Source of the DNA: Alphaproteobacteria bacterium | Lineage (GTDB): Bacteria; Pseudomonadota; Alphaproteobacteria; Rhizobiales; Xanthobacteraceae | Length of the DNA: 33,977 nt | Assembly (NCBI GenBank): GCA_009781045.1 | Contig: WQYW01000046.1 | Location: 1-33,977, forward strand | Direction: 5' to 3' | In this document: positions 25,629 to 33,977 of the stretch, piece by piece | How positions within the stretch are numbered: the stretch's first letter is position 1 | How the letters are laid out: each line of letters starts with the position of its first letter | Notes under the pieces: generated by a model | Told to the model about the DNA's origin: nothing | Seen by the model: the letters and a program-made list of their open reading frames with translations, nothing else | The model's database searches: none | Position numbers and translations under genes: made by a program

Positions 25629-26093
25629 ATGATCACGCTTCTAATCAACGGCCAATCGCATTCCGTGGATGCGCCCAGCGACATGCCCCTGCTCTGGGTG
25701 CTGCGCGACCTGATCGGGCTCACCGGCACCAAATATGGCTGCGGCATCGGCCATTGCGGGTCCTGTACCGTACATCTCGACGGCAAGCCGGTGCGCTCCT
25801 GCATGATCAATGTGGGTTCGATCGGCAAACAGGCCGTCACCACGATTGAGGCCATCGGTGACAGCCCCGTCGGTGCCAGGGTCCAGGAGGCCTGGATCGA
25901 GACCAAAGTCGCGCAGTGCGGCTATTGCCAGGCCGGGCAGATCATGACCGCGACCGCACTGATCAGCAACGTCCCCGATGTCACCGACTCCGACATCGAC
26001 GCGGCGATGTCGGGCGTTCTGTGCCGCTGCGGCACCTATGTCCGGATCCGCGAGGCGGTCAGACTGGCCGTCAAGACCGCAGCCAAAGATTGA
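25629..26093 (+). CDS. iorA: 2Fe-2S small subunit of an isoquinoline 1-oxidoreductase-type molybdenum hydroxylase
   Basis: A 154-residue protein with two iron-sulfur domains. The plant-ferredoxin-like cluster is held by Cys38, Cys43 and Cys46 (YGCGIGHCGSC) and Cys58. The helical second domain holds its cluster with Cys97 and Cys100 (QCGYCQAGQ) and Cys132 and Cys134 (VLCRCGTY). It passes electrons from the molybdenum site in the large subunit to an outside acceptor. The large subunit gene starts 11 bases after its stop, so they form an operon. The family oxidises N-heterocycles or aldehydes; the true substrate cannot be read from sequence, so the iorA label denotes family only. It has no export signal and would leave the cell only as a complex with the Tat-signalled large subunit. 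Confidence 0.9.
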   Translation: MITLLINGQSHSVDAPSDMPLLWVLRDLIGLTGTKYGCGIGHCGSCTVHLDGKPVRSCMINVGSIGKQAVTTIEAIGDSPVGARVQEAWIETKVAQCGYCQAGQIMTATALISNVPDVTDSDIDAAMSGVLCRCGTYVRIREAVRLAVKTAAKD

Positions 26094-26104
26094 GGGAGAG
26101 CACC

Positions 26105-28396
26105 ATGTCCCGCACCACCATGACCAGAAACGACTTCAGGTTCGCCGAGTCGGATGCCGCGATCCGCGAAATCATGCAGAGTGCCCAGGACCGCTCCACT
26201 CTACTGCCGCCGCTGGACCGCCGCGGTTTTCTCAAAATCGCCGGCAGCGGGCTCATCCTCGGTTTCTGCCTGCCCACAATTTCCGACCCTGCACTTGCCG
26301 CGCCACCCGCTGCCGATGCGCCCGGCCCCCTCAACGCCTTCGTGCGCATCGCCCCCGACAACAGCGTGACGGTCTATTCCAAGGCTCCGGAAATCGGCCA
26401 GGGTATCAAGACCGCGCTGGGCCTGATCATCGCCGAGGAAATGGATGCCGACTGGAACCACACGGTGGTGGAACAGGCGCCGATCGATGCCACGGTCTAT
26501 GGCTATCAGGGAGCCGGCGGCTCGACCACGATCCCCCGCGCCTGGGACCAGCTGCGCCAGGCCGGTGCCGCCGCCCGGGCGATGCTGATCGCCGCCGCCG
26601 CCCAGGAGTGGCAGGTCGACCCCGCCGGGATCACGACGAAAGACTCCATGCTGCGGCATGACGCCAGTAACCGCAGCGCCAGCTACGGCTCGCTGGCGGT
26701 CGCTGCGGCCCGGATGCCGGTCCCGGATCCGACAACGCTCAGGCTCAAGACAAGAGAGCAATACCGCCTGCTCGGCCGCCGCCATCGTGGCGTCGATGAC
26801 GCCGCACTGGTCACCGGCAAGCCCCTGTTCGGGATCGATGTCCGTCTGCCGGCTATGCTCTTCGCCACCTATGTCAAAGCCCCGGCCACCGGCGGCAAGG
26901 TGGCATCCGCCAATCTCGACGAGATCCGGACGCTGCCCAATGTGATCGACGCTTTCGTGATCGAGGGCAACGGCAGGCCCACCGAAGTGATGCCGGGCGT
27001 TGCCATCATCGCCACCAACAGCTGGGCGGCGTTTGAAGCCAGGAAGCGCCTCGATATCGAATGGGACAACAGCGCGGCGGCAAAGCAGTCCTCCCGCGAC
27101 CTGAGCGCGCGCGCCAGAGAACATGCCGCCGGCAGCTTCCCTGCCAAAACCGATCGCAATATCGGTGACGTCGACCGCTCTTTTGCCGATGCGGCCCACA
27201 TTGTCGAGGCCTATTACGAATACCCCTTCATTGCCCATGCCAATATGGAACCGCAGAACTGCACTGCCTGGTGGCATGACGGGGTGATGGAGATGTGGGT
27301 GCCGACCCAGCAACCCAATCGCGGCCAGAGCCTGGTCGCGCAACTGCTCGGAACAGCCGAGGACAAGGTGGTGGTGCACCAGACCCGGGTCGGAAACGGT
27401 TTCGGGCGCCGGCTTATCAACGACTATATGTGCGAAGCCGCCGCCATCGCAAAGAGACTCGATCGCCCGGTCAAGCTGCAATGGTCCCGCGAGGACGACT
27501 TCGCCCACGGCTTTCTCCGTCCCGCCGGCTTCCACCAGTTCAAGGGCGCGATCGACAAAGAGGGGCGGTGTGATGCCTGGCAGGAGCATTTCATAACCGT
27601 CAGCGCCGACGGCAAAACCCCCTCCGCCGGTGCCGACTATTCCCGCTTCCTCAACCTCTCCTGCAAGGCGCCGAACCTGCGCCGCGCCACCACGATGATG
27701 GAACTCCAGGTTCCAACCGGCCCCTGGCGCGCTCCCGGCTGCAACGCCCAGGTCTTCGCCCAGCAGAGCTTCATGCACGAACTCAGCCTGGCCGCCGGGC
27801 GCGATCATGTCGCCTTCCTGATCGACGCAGTGATGCGCGAGGTGCCGGAACTTGCGCCCGCCAGCAAGGACGTGAATTTCAGTCCCGAACGTGCCGCCGG
27901 CGTCATCCGGCTCTGCGCCGAAAAGGCCGGCTGGGGCAGGTCACTGCCCCAAGGCCACGGTCTTGGCCTTGCCTGGTGCTATTCCCATGCCGGCCACGCC
28001 GCCCAGGCGGTGGAATTGAGCGTCGACAAGGCCAAACGCATCACCCTTCACCGCGTCGTGGTCGCAGCCGATGTCGGCCAGATCGTCGAACTGGCAGGGG
28101 CCGAATCGCAGGCCCAGGGCGCCTGTATCGACGCCTTTTCGGCCGCGCTGGCCCAGCAGATCCTGTTCGAAGACGGCCGTATCCGGCAGCTCAATTTCGA
28201 CACCTATCCGATTCTGCGCCTCCCCTTCGCGCCTCACCTCATCGAGACCTGGTTCGTCGAATCGGACTTCCCCCCGACCGGCATGGGCGAGCCCGCCTTG
28301 CCGGCGATGGCACCGGCTGTGGCCAACGCCATTTTCGCCGCCACTGGCGAGCGCCTGCGCGCCATGCCGTTCTCAAAATTCGGCTACAAGGTCTGA
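26105..28396 (+). CDS. iorB: Molybdopterin-binding large subunit, isoquinoline 1-oxidoreductase type, Tat-exported
   Basis: A 763-residue protein; GGGAGA lies before the ATG at 26105. A twin-arginine signal starts unusually far in: LDRRGFLKIAGSGLIL at about residues 37-52 after a polar leader. The rest is the xanthine oxidase-like molybdopterin domain: EIGQGIKTALGLIIAEEMD, QGAGGSTTIPRAWDQLRQAG, PFIAHANMEPQNCTA, VGNGFGRRL, GPWRAPG and, near residue 728, GMGEPALPAMAP with the conserved active-site Glu. This subunit binds the molybdenum cofactor (in this family the cytosine dinucleotide form) and hydroxylates an aldehyde or N-heteroaromatic ring. No XdhC-type chaperone or cytochrome c partner is in the window. 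Two hairpins lie just after the stop. Family assignment is firm; substrate is unknown. Confidence 0.92.
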   Translation: MSRTTMTRNDFRFAESDAAIREIMQSAQDRSTLLPPLDRRGFLKIAGSGLILGFCLPTISDPALAAPPAADAPGPLNAFVRIAPDNSVTVYSKAPEIGQGIKTALGLIIAEEMDADWNHTVVEQAPIDATVYGYQGAGGSTTIPRAWDQLRQAGAAARAMLIAAAAQEWQVDPAGITTKDSMLRHDASNRSASYGSLAVAAARMPVPDPTTLRLKTREQYRLLGRRHRGVDDAALVTGKPLFGIDVRLPAMLFATYVKAPATGGKVASANLDEIRTLPNVIDAFVIEGNGRPTEVMPGVAIIATNSWAAFEARKRLDIEWDNSAAAKQSSRDLSARAREHAAGSFPAKTDRNIGDVDRSFADAAHIVEAYYEYPFIAHANMEPQNCTAWWHDGVMEMWVPTQQPNRGQSLVAQLLGTAEDKVVVHQTRVGNGFGRRLINDYMCEAAAIAKRLDRPVKLQWSREDDFAHGFLRPAGFHQFKGAIDKEGRCDAWQEHFITVSADGKTPSAGADYSRFLNLSCKAPNLRRATTMMELQVPTGPWRAPGCNAQVFAQQSFMHELSLAAGRDHVAFLIDAVMREVPELAPASKDVNFSPERAAGVIRLCAEKAGWGRSLPQGHGLGLAWCYSHAGHAAQAVELSVDKAKRITLHRVVVAADVGQIVELAGAESQAQGACIDAFSAALAQQILFEDGRIRQLNFDTYPILRLPFAPHLIETWFVESDFPPTGMGEPALPAMAPAVANAIFAATGERLRAMPFSKFGYKV

Positions 28397-28410
28397 GCGC
28401 TCCTTTATTC

Positions 28411-28461
28411 AGCCTGCCTGCAGGCTCGAAAGCCCGACACTGGAGGCATCCGCGCCTCCAG
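28411..28461 (+). terminator. Tandem hairpins after the molybdenum hydroxylase operon
   Basis: AGCCTG-CCTG-CAGGCT (28411-28426) and CTGGAGGC-ATCCGC-GCCTCCAG (28440-28461) are perfect stems within 65 bases of the stop. No strong T run follows, only TTCTCTT, so termination strength is uncertain. Confidence 0.45.
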
Positions 28462-29154
28462 GCCTTCTCTTCACAACACACAGCACCGGCAACCCGAAAC
28501 CCATCGCGGCACATTCTGCGTGAGTACGTTGATTGAGCCAGCAATGGAAGCGGTTTTCAATCAGGTTTGAACATGTCGGAAACGGCATTCTGACCGGCGG
28601 GTTTGCCGCGACACACCGACAGCTTCCACAGACGGCCCCTGGAATTTCGCGATTCAGGCCTGTACACACAACCGCTCGGGTGTCCGACGCATTGAGATTT
28701 TCGGCATTGGACCACGCTTCTCTTGCGCATTTGCAGAGCGTAGAGCAGTCCCGGCACACCCCACAAAATCAATGGCGCCACCCACCAGCCAGAGCGATCA
28801 ACGCCTCCACAGTCCGCGGCAGCCCCCCCGGCCCCCCCACAGAGTGACACCCGCCCGAGACTGAAGTCCGATGGGCTCCAGGACACCGCAGGCAAGACTC
28901 TCGCAGGCCCAAAAATCCATGTTCGCCCAACCCCCGATTTATCAACGGTCTTGTCGCGATCCTGTCACCGACTTTGCCTCGCGGCCTGCGCAGCGGCGGG
29001 CTCTCTTTCCCATTCGCGGAATCCTTTGGCAAAGCAGCGGAATGCAATAGGACGCCGGCACAGATCCGCAGCCTCTTCCGCACAGCGAGTCCTGGCATTG
29101 CCTTTCGCCCCAAGAACCTATAGGATTTGGAAACTGTTCGCAGGACCATCGGTC
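28462..29154. other. 700-bp stretch without a supportable gene
   Basis: Open minus-strand frames (for example 28557-28895) contain no recognisable domain. The stretch just before 29155 is less GC-rich and may hold the promoter of the nucleotidyltransferase pair. Confidence 0.35.
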
Positions 29155-29820
29155 ATGATAAAGAGGATGACTTTCGACTCTGCGGCGTTGCTGGCGGCTC
29201 TCGACGACATCGGACAGGCCGCGCTCGACAACTCATCGCACCTCGAACTCGCGATATATGGCGGTTCGGCCTTGATGATCGCTGGAAATTTTCGCTTCGC
29301 CACTGAGGACGTCGACATCGCCGAAATCAAGGACGGTCAACCTCAATGGTTCTCTGACATAATAGGTGCAATTGCGACAAAGAATGGCTGGTCATCGGAC
29401 TGGATCAACGACGCCGTCCAGTTTCACCTCAGCCCGCTTGCTGACCGCGCCACCGATCATGTCGAATTTGGCAGCTTTCCCAGGGGGCAGGGTCCGTACG
29501 GACTGGACGTTGTCGTGCCCACTGCGGAATATATCTTTGCCCTGAAGCTGAAGGCCATTCGCCTGCTCGATCCGAACAATGCCGAACAGGAGGCCGCGGA
29601 CATTCTTAACCTTGCAAAAGTTATTCATGCAGACACAATCGAGAGAGCCATCGCCGTGCTGGCGAAATATTTTCCCAAGACAGCGAAATCTCCCGAAAAA
29701 CAGGTCTATCTGCTGAAACACCTCACTCTATTGGCGGATCCTCATCATGCGCCCCGCTACCTTGGCAGAAGCGGTCCAACGGACACTCGACGGCGAGACC
29801 AGAGTCAAGGCAATGAATGA
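29155..29820 (+). CDS. DUF6036-like nucleotidyltransferase
   Basis: A 221-residue protein. The N-terminal half has the nucleotidyltransferase signature LAIYGGSALMIAGNFRFATEDVDIAEI: the GGSAL turn followed by the acidic metal pair in EDVDIAE. Later landmarks are HVEFGSFPRGQGPYGLDVVVP and EYIFALKLKAIRLLDPNNAEQ, followed by a helical stretch DILNLAKVIHADTIERAIAVL. This is the pattern of DUF6036/AbiEii-like enzymes, which in known toxin-antitoxin systems transfer nucleotides to RNA or protein. ATG at 29155 (AGGA nine bases before) is preferred over ATG at 29167, whose purine run is too close. The C terminus overlaps the next gene by 74 bases, a tight pair. Base composition is less GC-biased than its neighbours, which hints at transfer. 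No signal peptide. Confidence 0.7.
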   Translation: MIKRMTFDSAALLAALDDIGQAALDNSSHLELAIYGGSALMIAGNFRFATEDVDIAEIKDGQPQWFSDIIGAIATKNGWSSDWINDAVQFHLSPLADRATDHVEFGSFPRGQGPYGLDVVVPTAEYIFALKLKAIRLLDPNNAEQEAADILNLAKVIHADTIERAIAVLAKYFPKTAKSPEKQVYLLKHLTLLADPHHAPRYLGRSGPTDTRRRDQSQGNE

Positions 29821-30226
29821 ATTCCTTGATCACTTCTACTCACTCGACACCGCAGGCAAGATTGCCGCGCTTGCCGACGAACCAGCCACGTTAAGCAAGG
29901 CTTCCGACGACTGCCTGATGGCAGCGATGGCCGAGCATCTGGCAAAGTGCTACGCACACTCCCCAGCACCCGCCTGGACCGCCAAGCCGCACCGATACCT
30001 TCCTGAACCTTGCTTCCTGACAATCTTCAACGATCCTGGGCTTCACGAATATCTGACCCTGGTGTCGCCAGCAGCGTTCAAACATCGCAATCTCTTCACG
30101 GACAATGTCGTATTTGCACGCGCCCGCCAACGCCCAGCCTCCTCCCAATCCCGGGCCTCGACATCCGAAGAATCGGCCGCAACCGCTCCCCCTTCGCGCG
30201 ACGCCGCCCCACAGTCCGTGACTTGA
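29747..30226 (+). CDS. Partner protein of the nucleotidyltransferase, unknown family
   Basis: A 159-residue protein starting MRPATLAEAVQRTLDGETR and overlapping the end of the nucleotidyltransferase gene by 74 bases in another frame, so the two are translated together. The body is helical: AMNEFLDHFYSL, MAAMAEHLAKCYA, then PAWTAKPHRYLPEPCF and the segment LHEYLTLVSPAAFKHRNLFTD, which is the part most likely to be conserved (I recall similar endings in small proteins next to DUF6036 genes). The last 35 residues are Ser/Ala/Pro-rich and look disordered. The role is probably that of an antitoxin or accessory factor for the nucleotidyltransferase; this rests on gene order alone. ATG at 29813 would remove the overlap but has no usable ribosome site. 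Confidence 0.65.
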   Translation: MRPATLAEAVQRTLDGETRVKAMNEFLDHFYSLDTAGKIAALADEPATLSKASDDCLMAAMAEHLAKCYAHSPAPAWTAKPHRYLPEPCFLTIFNDPGLHEYLTLVSPAAFKHRNLFTDNVVFARARQRPASSQSRASTSEESAATAPPSRDAAPQSVT

Positions 30227-31034
30227 TCGACGCGCCCATGTCGGTGGCCTGCGTTGTCTGACAGCCCACCACCAAGAGAATGCGGCGCTGCACACCGTCC
30301 GAGGTAATTGTTATCGTGTCGAGTCGACGATCTTCGAACAGCACAGCCTTTATCGATTCCTACTCGATTTGTTTTTTGGGTTCCGATGCTGCACCTTCCG
30401 GAATTGCGTGGCCCCAGTCGACAAATGACAAATCCGCAACGCCGGATATAGTTCAGCCAGCGTTTTCGGCTATTCCTGCCGGGGTCCAAATCTTCTCGAT
30501 GAGAGACTGAAGAACATATTTCAAAGAATGCGTGTGCAAGATGGTTCGTAGAGTAATTGAATTCGCCGGTTCCGATGAAAACGAATGCGAGAATCCCAGG
30601 CCTGTCTCAACTGGGCATTTCCATGGAACGATCCAACCTGCCTCCGAAAATTTGCAGCAGCGAACCGTGCTCGGACTGACGTAGTGGGAACAGATCGGAA
30701 ATCACCGCGCGGCAACGAAACTGAAGTCGTCTGACAATTGGCGGTCTGCAGCCAGGCTTTTGAAGCCCGTTCATAGGTCCCCTGCGACCCCGGATTCGGC
30801 ACGTTTCCTGCGCCTTGGACCACCAACCCAGGAAACTGGCAAAAGCTACCTTGGGCAGTTACCTTGTCGCTTGGAGCGCTCCCCGATCAGGTTTGAACAG
30901 CTCAACTGCCGCAGGATGGCCGGAACGGTTCCATCCGCCAGTTCCCTGAATTCCACGCGAGGCACAGAGGAGATCGCAGCGGCATCTCTCTCCTGCCCCA
31001 TGACGGAGCCGGATCCCGTCAAAGCACGCTTTGA
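30227..31034. other. 800-bp stretch before the ATP synthase genes
   Basis: Less GC-rich than the surroundings. A minus-strand frame from about 30700 to 30200 reads like protein in places but is broken by two in-frame stops (near 30447 and 30362) and has no recognisable domain; it may be a decayed gene. Any terminator for the atp operon should lie at 30960-31034, but only short stems are seen. Confidence 0.35.
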
Positions 31035-31442
31035 TCAGTGCATCGCGGTGCTGTTGAGCTGGTTCTGGATGGTCCTGAACTGGTCGAGCCGCTCGAAAGC
31101 GCTATCGAGTTCCGAGCCGGCCTGCTGCGCCAGCCTGGCTTCCATCGCCGCGATGGTCTCGAGGAACTGGACGCGATCAAGCTCCTCAATCGAGGTCGCC
31201 ACGTCGGCCAGAACGGTCAGGCCCTTGTCGGAGACCTCGGCCAGTCCGCCGAGCACGATGATCTTCTGCTGGCGGCCGCCTGTGGTGACGGTGAGGATGC
31301 CGGGGCGGACGGAGGCCACCATCGGTGCATGTCCTGCCAACACCCCGAAATCACCTTCGACACCAGGAATGTCGACCTGCTCGACGTCGCCCGAGAAAGC
31401 GAGCTTTTCCGGAGAGACGAGATCAAAGTGAAAGCTGGCCAT
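31035..31442 (-). CDS. atpC: F1F0 ATP synthase epsilon subunit
   Basis: A 135-residue protein, the epsilon subunit of the F1 central stalk, which couples and inhibits rotation. It starts [19 protein letters not shown] and has the conserved [19 protein letters not shown] and a typical [16 protein letters not shown], followed by the helical C-terminal part. ATG at 31442 is taken (AGGG about eight bases before it) rather than 31457. It is the last gene of the atpGDC run on the minus strand, 115 bases after atpD, and its end marks the right border of the accessory block. Confidence 0.95.
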   Translation of the reverse strand: MASFHFDLVSPEKLAFSGDVEQVDIPGVEGDFGVLAGHAPMVASVRPGILTVTTGGRQQKIIVLGGLAEVSDKGLTVLADVATSIEELDRVQFLETIAAMEARLAQQAGSELDSAFERLDQFRTIQNQLNSTAMH

Positions 31443-31557
31443 CGAAAACCCTGTCAATCCTGATCAGCGACGCACACGCTGATATCCGCCAACCGATTTA
31501 CGCCGGAGCGCATGCGGGAACCCTCCCGACGCGCTCCACCAATTTCGTCGAATTGCC

Positions 31558-33000
<1,443 letters not shown>

Positions 33001-33079
33001 CTACTCTGTCTCCTTCGATCCGTAACCGCTGATCCGTCTCTCTCACCAAGACCAGGGTGGTGTTTGCTGTGTGTGACCT

Positions 33080-33955
33080 CTAGACCGCCTCGGCACCCGA
33101 GATGATCTCGATCAGTTCCTTGGTAATCATCGCCTGGCGCGTACGGTTGTAGACCAGGGTCTGTTTGCGGATCATTTCGCCGGCGTTGCGGGTGGCGTTA
33201 TCCATCGCCGTCATCTGCGCTCCGTAGAAGGAGGCGTTATTCTCGAGCAAAGCACGGAAGATCTGCACGGCGAGATTGCGCGGCAGAAGCCGGGTCAGGA
33301 TCTCCTCCTCCTCCGGCTCGTATTCATAGGGCGTCGCCACTGCCTTGCTGTCGGCCTTGTCGACCACCAGCGGAATCACCTGGCGCGGGGTCGGGATCTG
33401 CGCGATCACCGACTTGAACTGCGAAAAGAACAGCGTGCAGACGTCGAATTCGCCCGCTTCAAAGCGCGCCAACACCCGTTTGGCGATATTTTCAGCGTCC
33501 GAAAACCCCAGCTGGCGCACTGCCCGCAGGTCGATCTGCTCGATGATCTGGCTGTCGAACAGGCGGCGCAGCTGCTCGTAGCCCTTGCGCCCGACGCAGA
33601 AGAACTTGACCTGCTTGCCCTCGTTCATCAGAGCAATCGCGCGGTCGCGGGCCAGACGCACGATCGCCGAGTTGAAGGCGCCGGACAGGCCGCGTTCGCC
33701 GGTACAGACCAGCAGCAGCTGCACCTGGTCCCTGCCGGTTCCCGACAACAGCGCCGGCGCGGTCGGCGACCCCGCCGTCGCCTGGGCAATATTGGCGATC
33801 ACGGTTGCCATCTTGTCGGCATAGGGCCGCGCCGCCTCCGCCGCGCTCTGGGCGCGGCGCAGCTTCGACGCCGCCACCATCTGCATGGCCTTGGTGATCT
33901 TCTGCGTCGCCTTGGTGGAGGCGATGCGCACCCGCATGTCTTTGAGAGACGCCAT
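33080..33955 (-). CDS. atpG: F1F0 ATP synthase gamma subunit
   Basis: A 291-residue protein forming the rotating shaft of F1. The N terminus [20 protein letters not shown] and the C-terminal signature [13 protein letters not shown] followed by [16 protein letters not shown] are the two coiled-coil ends of the shaft; [15 protein letters not shown] is the central Rossmann-like part. First gene of the operon in this window; atpA and atpH should follow just beyond the right edge, as in all Rhizobiales. No unusual features. Confidence 0.97.
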   Translation of the reverse strand: MASLKDMRVRIASTKATQKITKAMQMVAASKLRRAQSAAEAARPYADKMATVIANIAQATAGSPTAPALLSGTGRDQVQLLLVCTGERGLSGAFNSAIVRLARDRAIALMNEGKQVKFFCVGRKGYEQLRRLFDSQIIEQIDLRAVRQLGFSDAENIAKRVLARFEAGEFDVCTLFFSQFKSVIAQIPTPRQVIPLVVDKADSKAVATPYEYEPEEEEILTRLLPRNLAVQIFRALLENNASFYGAQMTAMDNATRNAGEMIRKQTLVYNRTRQAMITKELIEIISGAEAV

Positions 33956-33977
33956 TCTTCGCTTACCCCGGCGGCGA

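Noticed and set aside
30200..30700. Possible minus-strand gene reading TLRTILHTHSLKYVLQ and later LFEDRRLDTITITSDG
   Set aside because: Two in-frame stops interrupt it and the stop density is not below chance, so it cannot be separated from random open sequence.
31020..31034. Short stems near the end of atpC as a terminator
   Set aside because: Stems of about five pairs without a T run are too weak to call.

Overview
The window is GC-rich alphaproteobacterial DNA, most likely from the Hyphomicrobiales (Rhizobiales). The evidence is the F1-ATPase genes atpG-atpD-atpC on the right (minus strand) and, on the left (plus strand), a Rhizobiales-type divergent polysaccharide deacetylase (YibQ-like) followed by rppH. 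From memory, deacetylase-rppH and atpC face each other closely in many Rhizobiales. Here about 25.7 kb of accessory DNA separates them.

Left part (1-5356): a DUF805 membrane protein; the beheaded remnant of an unknown minus-strand gene; a frameshifted IS66-type tnpA remnant; a 58-residue protein too short for most ORF cut-offs; the deacetylase-family protein (TTG start); and rppH.

Accessory block, first half (5357-20603): a secreted Sel1-repeat protein, a short TadE/TadG-like pilus protein with a perfect CtrA-type box upstream, then a same-strand array of secreted caspase-fold (peptidase C14) proteins. The array has one wrecked copy (10081-10820), four intact paralogues (11372, 14115, 16299, 18137) and a small Sel1-only secreted protein (20163). 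The intact copies keep the His-Cys dyad behind a signal peptide, so all should act in the periplasm or outside. Three carry ordinary Sel1 solenoids of different lengths. The fourth (14115-15695) ends in what I recognise as the C-terminal Sel1 domain of the polarity factor PodJ. This array, and that fusion in particular, is the best candidate here for an undescribed system.

Accessory block, second half (20604-31034): a periplasmic alpha-carbonic anhydrase with a strong hairpin after it; an AsmA-family protein on the minus strand; a two-gene molybdenum hydroxylase of the isoquinoline 1-oxidoreductase type (small 2Fe-2S subunit and Tat-exported large subunit); and an overlapping gene pair headed by a DUF6036-like nucleotidyltransferase, a candidate toxin-antitoxin-like module.

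About a third of the window has no gene I can support, high for this group. Together with the broken caspase gene, the IS66 remnant and the truncated gene, this suggests a region that gains, duplicates and loses genes. Functions are from family recognition by eye; no database search was run.
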